The notes beneath the pieces were generated by a model that saw nothing but the letters and a program-made list of their open reading frames with translations, was not told where the DNA came from and made no database searches. This document shows, piece by piece, positions 59,600 through 64,000 of a DNA stretch of 64,000 nucleotides. Every line of letters begins with the position of its first letter. Within the stretch, counting starts at the first letter, position 1. The DNA is from Pieris napi (taxonomy: Eukaryota > Arthropoda > Insecta > Lepidoptera > Pieridae), in the NCBI RefSeq assembly GCF_905475465.1, contig NC_062239.1, positions 11,532,001-11,596,000 on the forward strand, read 5' to 3'. The translations under genes and the position numbers were made by a program.

Positions 59600-59940
59600 C
59601 AAATAAAAGTATATTATGAATGGCGCTAAACGCCCAAGCGAAAGCAGCGACAAGAGAAAAACTTTAAATATGTCATAGAGTAATTAATATAGACTATAGA
59701 AATGGTGCGCCTCCTCACAAAAAATAATAAGGGTAACCCTTTAGTGTGAAAATTTTCGTGGTAAAACAAACCTTTACTAATTATTTATCAATAAGGCGTT
59801 TTAAAAACATATTTAATCAACGCCGTTACATGTCTTAAATGTATTATAATTAGGAAGTTCTATCATTTTTTCATTCATTTAATCATAAATAGGTAGAAAT
59901 AAAACTAAAATTAAGAAATTTTATTTATTTTTCTAGACAG
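59600..59940. other. 3' region of DSCC1, non-coding
   Basis: It contains a minus-strand AATAAA at about 59920-59925, only 17 bp past the DSCC1 stop and so close for a sole poly(A) signal. No other gene is seen. Confidence 0.45.
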
Positions 59941-59941
59941 C

Positions 59942-62900
59942 TTAATTCATGTGTTTGGCGGAGAATACACGGACGCCATCTTGGGTGGACGCACGTGCAT
60001 GTTTCGTCAGCAAAGCGTTGACGTTCAGCTTCTCTGTAGCATATGACCTTTAAAAATAATAAAACTTTTGAGAGATAATTTACTTAATAAATAGAGATTA
60101 ATCAATGAGTAGATACTTTAGTTAAACCTAAATGTTAGTATTAGTCTGTATAAGAGATTAAAATATGTAGTTACTACAAATTGAAAAAAAAAAATCAAAA
60201 AAGTCAAAAACGTTCCTACATTAAGAAAAAGGTGGTTAGAAAGAGGTGTAGAGTTATCACCCCCAAACACTTTCACGCGCCGGAAACAGTTATTTAAAAA
60301 ATAATTTATAATAGTTTTTTTGGACAGCTCCGGCGCGACGTGAAATGCAGCGTATAAAATGTACGTTTCGTTTAACGAATTTCAATACAATATACAAAAT
60401 TATACTTCATTTTTTTTATACTTAGACGCAACTCCGGCAGCCAAAATTACTTGGACTTCCAATCAAGGTCCCCCTACATAATCAGTAACATCAAATTCAG
60501 GCGACGTATTTCTAAATCCAACCCGTTACAACAGCGGCCGTAAGACCACTATACCGTATAGTCTATACCACTACACCGAATTTTCAATACCAACGTGAGT
60601 CTATAATTGTATGCAACGATTTTTCATATTTTATTCATAAGATTGTTTAGAAATTTATATTTAAAACTAGAGGTGTTATCAGTTCGATGCCTCCAATTAA
60701 CACTACTCTAACTCAAAAAATTGAAAATTTCGTTTTTCACGTAATTTGATTAACTATTTTATAAGGATTAAGTCCACCGAATTTTGTAAAAATATCATGA
60801 GAAACAAAAAAGTTTTGAGATTTACATAACGCTAAGTATATGTACTTCCAGCAATCGTGTGGTAGACAAACTACTATCTCAATATAGCGGAGTGTATGCT
60901 GCAGGCACGGCAGCGGCCCGCGAGATATATTCCGCCAACTAAGATTGGCGGGGTGACGCGCGGGGAATTCTCGTCGACATTGACAGTTAGCGGTGTTTCG
61001 CCCGTTTGTGCACTTTTTATGTGTTAATTAGCTAATAGTGAAGTGAAAATATACCCGTAGCCAGATCATAAAGGACGTGAACATACGATTCACCGATGAA
61101 ACCTTATTCTCCTAATTTAGTTTTTGTTATTCAAAAACCATCTCCGATAATACTGACTACACAGTCCGTTCGTAGAAAACTATGGACCAGACAACAACGA
61201 AGACTTAAAAACCCCCTTATTTCATGTGGCGCAGAAAATGGTGAATATGTTATTGAACGTACTCCAATGCCTTCACCTTATTGTAACTTTAGTGATTGTT
61301 CTGACAACGTTGATGACACTTTAGAGCAGTCGACAACTGTTAAAGACTTTACACTAATACAGGGAAATGGTTCCGAAGAAGATTTAACAACTGACACACC
61401 TCTGCGTACAATTTCAAATGAACAAAATTCAGAGTTAGATGTGAATCCTCTATCTGTTGCTACGTCTTTGATGTCCAATGAATCCTTTTCTTTAGGAAAT
61501 GAGACCAGTACCCCAAAAAGTAAAAGAAAATCAAAGATAAGATCTGACACGGGGCGTAAGCGCAACGTATATATAGAAGACTGGGTAACTACAAAAAGAA
61601 AACGTTTATGTAATTTGGGACAGCAATATATTTCTAAGAGAGGGTCTGTAAAAAAGCAAGACAGATGAAAGGAAGTTGTGCTAACAGTTGTCGTTTGAAT
61701 TGTTATATGACTTTCACTGAAGAAATACGCGCAAAATTATTTTAAGAAAAGTAAAAAACTTTGTACGAATCTTGAAAATGTACACGTTCGTCGATTACAC
61801 ACTTTGCATTACCATCTTCCAATTAAATCAAACAAAACAAACAAACAAAGTAGCATTAAAAAAGTATGTAAAAATATGTTCCTGAATACTTTTTCCATAA
61901 GTAACGATTTTGTTTATACTTTATTTTTTTTGTAGGGACAAAAAAACCAAGAATCAACTGATTTTGATACTTTTTTTGATGGCGGAGTTCACCATAAACA
62001 TCACCGTAAGTAGTTACAGACGAAATGAAACAAAATTATCTAAAAGATAATGTTAATTCTTTTGCACCGATGGAATCTTACTATGTTATAAAAATTCAAC
62101 CATCAAATATTTAGATCCCTCATTATCATTTTCAAAAATATTTAACATGTATTCAGAATGGTGTACAGAAAATGGTTATAAAAGTAAAGTGCAGACTGTA
62201 AGGCAATATAAAGATATAGTAAATTATAATATAAAGATTGGCTTTCATGTTCCTAAAAAAGATCAATGTGACCTCTGCCATCAATTTAAGAACACACCTG
62301 CAGTTACTGACGAGCAACTCCAAATATACGAAAAACATCAGAAGGAGAAGGAATATGCTCGAATGCTAAAGCTGGAAAACAAATTAAAAGCTGGTAATGA
62401 CAACAAAAAAGCATGCACTGTTTTCGATTTCCAGAAAGTGTTAAGCGCACCGCATGGAAATATCAGTATTTACTATTATAAGCGAAAACTACTATTATAA
62501 GCTTTAAAAAAGGCATTGTTGCAAAAAATTTGACCAAGAACTTTAGTAATGTTAAAGTTTCTTGGAATAAAATAAAAGAGATCGAAGCTTCTCCAGATAG
62601 TCAAGGAGTTCCGAGTTATAAATATAGCTTAGGTGATGAAGAAAGGCAGCAGATTGAATCCTTTAAAAAATTGGGTCCTAGACGGGGCCGGAAAAAATAC
62701 TTGTAGTTACGTAAACAATTAAAGTTTGAACTGAACTTTTAATTTTTATTTTATAATTATAATAGTACAAAATGTCAATGGCTTCTTGCTTGACCTCAAC
62801 ATCTCTTTATATTAAGTTCGTACTGTGATTTATTGTATAAGAATATTCATTTCTAGAAGTTTTAAGTTAAATTAATAATTATATTCTTACCTCTGTACGT

Positions 62901-63888
62901 AATGTGTTAAAAAGACATATATAAATATTTATAATCAAAATAAATAAATATCTATTTAAAGTAAACTTTGTTTCCATATTTTATACATTCCTGCTACATA
63001 ATTAGAATACAATTTTTACAATGTTTTTCAGAAGTATTATAAATATTAGGTACATGTTTTAATTGTCTATTTTAAAACAAAAATAGTTGGATAAAATCCA
63101 GTTTTTCTTTGATATCTACTAATACAAAACGCTAAGTCCATACACACTATGAGTTACATTACGCTATATATTTATTAGCAGCTTGTAATACGGCAGAGGA
63201 TTTTCTTTTTATTCCAAACTACAAAACTCCAACTTCTATAAATTGATATAAATCGGTGTTATTAGGAGAAAATATTGGATAAAATAATGTAAACAAGTTA
63301 CAAATTCGATTTTTGACATAACTAATATATTGTTTTTTATTATTCATAGGATTTCATTTATTTTTCTGTATTATCTAACATTTCCTAATATATTCCGCCA
63401 AGTGTGAGTTAGCGGAATGTATTCTCATCTTGAACTGGAGTTTTACCTGTTACATTCCGCTAACTGGTGCTAACTTTAAAACCAAAAAGATTAACAATAT
63501 TTTATTAATGGGGTTTGAAGCAAGAGTAAATCAGCTAGTCACATTAAAAAAATCATAAATATGTCTGTAATAATAAAGATTTTATCAAGTTTTTTCATTC
63601 AATTGCTTCTCCTGTAAACCTACGAATTTCGAGTTAGAGTAGTGTTAATTGGAGGCATCGAGTTGTCAGTCTACTGTGTTATATGCGACGAGTGTAAGTG
63701 CAAGTGAAAAACCAGGTAACTTACTGTATGTATGGAGATATTTCGTCAACCGTCCACTTGGGTTTTGTGTGGAATAAAATCCTGAACCTCTCATTGATAT
63801 CTTCCGGCAGTTCATTCTCGGAGAAACCCCAAATTACTTGCGGAGTGACATTTTTGTCTATTAAGGCTATGCCCGATAGAAGTGACTC
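59942..63888 (-). CDS. Dcc1 (DSCC1): DSCC1/DCC1 sister-chromatid cohesion protein, last two exons
   Basis: Subunit of the CTF18 alternative clamp loader (with CTF8), needed for cohesion during replication. Minus exons: 63888-63725 (enters in phase 0, leaves in phase 2) and 60047-59942 (ending TAA). The joined 89 residues contain SGIALIDKNVTPQVIW, NELPEDINERFRILF, KPKWTVDEISPYIQ, NALLTKHARASTQDGVRVF. These match the DCC1 C-terminal winged-helix region: LALVD, LPEDTQERF, KWTEEDIAPYIQ, ALLTKYARSS, G-KVY in vertebrates. The acceptor for the last exon is AAAG/GTC. The upstream part lies beyond the right edge; I could not identify another exon in 63889-64000. The intron between these exons is 3,677 bp, of which 2,976 bp is a transposon. 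Confidence 0.9.
60685..63660. mobile_element. 2,976 bp DNA transposon with AGTT target duplication in the last DSCC1 intron
   Basis: Inverted ends CGATGCCTCCAATTAACACT continue to about 30 bp (to CTCTAACTC), perfect on both sides. Direct AGTT flanks at 60681-60684 and 63661-63664. Subterminal TTCCGCYAA motifs occur on both sides: 60931 with its mirror at 60945; 63393, 63410 and 63454 on the right. The interior holds broken coding sequence on the plus strand, opposite to the host gene. The 4 bp duplication does not fit mariner, hAT, piggyBac or Harbinger. Confidence 0.92.
61096..62706 (+). pseudogene. Decayed, internally deleted gene of an uncharacterised insect transposon family
   Basis: 61096-61668 is a 190-codon frame: Ser/Thr-rich N-terminus, basic KRKSKIRSDTGRKRN, then a W--nkrk--c--G--Y-s--G block. 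The frame then shifts in an A-run near 61645; the next frame carries KGSCANSCRLNCYMTFTEEI, a Cys cluster. Further on are VCKNMFLNTFSISND, then KYLDPSLSFSKIFNMYSEWC and HVPKKDQCDLCHQFK in the 62147-62500 frame, and FDFQKVLSAPHGNISIYYYK. After about 62510 another frame gives VSWNKIKEIEASPDSQGV and GPRRGRKK. Motif order matches a widespread, unnamed insect protein family (from memory of many such proteins). The long middle part, where family members carry their presumed catalytic core, is missing at the 62500 junction. No functional protein can be made. Confidence 0.75.
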
Positions 63889-64000
63889 CTAAAAAAATAT
63901 ATCATTTTTGTGTTACATAACTTGATAAGAAAAAAATAACTTGAAGATCGTAAATCAAACAAAAGGATGGGTTGATTCCGATGTCCAACGGCGATGACAT

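Noticed and set aside
61278..61565. 95-codon minus-strand frame
   Set aside because: Antisense shadow of the first coding block of the 60.7-63.7 kb transposon.
63889..64000. Possible further upstream DSCC1 exon at the window edge
   Set aside because: Short open frames exist on the minus strand, but no donor and frame give residues matching DCC1, so it was not called.

Overview
The window is nuclear DNA from an insect, almost certainly a moth or butterfly (Lepidoptera). It is AT-rich. Its genes are split into many short exons with GT-AG introns. It is crowded with tRNA-derived SINEs, LINE tails and MITEs of types I associate with lepidopteran genomes. It also holds a neuropeptide gene of an insect-specific type. 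I cannot name the species.

Layout. (1) About 2.9-18.3 kb, plus strand: the last 13 exons of anillin (Drosophila scraps), the scaffold of the cytokinetic ring, ending in its anillin-homology and PH domains; the 5' part lies outside the window. Its introns hold poly-C MITEs, an ~85 bp minisatellite and a triplicated 832 bp unit. (2) 21.0-24.1 kb, minus strand: a complete three-exon gene for the adipokinetic hormone/corazonin-related peptide (ACP) precursor, 84 residues, with a TATA box and initiator at textbook spacing. It is tail-to-tail with anillin and its exons are too short to appear as long ORFs. (3) 24.1-47.2 kb: about 23 kb of mostly repeat-derived sequence, with two weak candidate exons (29.4 and 40.0 kb) and no recognised gene. 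(4) 47.5-58.3 kb, plus strand: a complete 13-exon phosphoenolpyruvate carboxykinase gene (640 codons) with a consensus CRE upstream. (5) 59.0-59.6 kb: a small inverted-repeat transposon with a MADF-like reading frame. (6) 59.9-63.9 kb, minus strand: the last two exons of DSCC1/DCC1, a subunit of the alternative clamp loader. Its final intron contains a 2,976 bp DNA transposon, an internally deleted copy of an uncharacterised insect transposon-protein family.

The genes are unrelated in pathway: cytokinesis, peptide signalling, gluconeogenesis and sister-chromatid cohesion. There is no operon logic. The most unusual content is the mobile DNA: nested insertions with exact target duplications and, in two cases, empty sites inside the same window. 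Exon boundaries come from reading splice sites and keeping phase; the anillin, PEPCK and ACP models all close in frame. No database search was possible.
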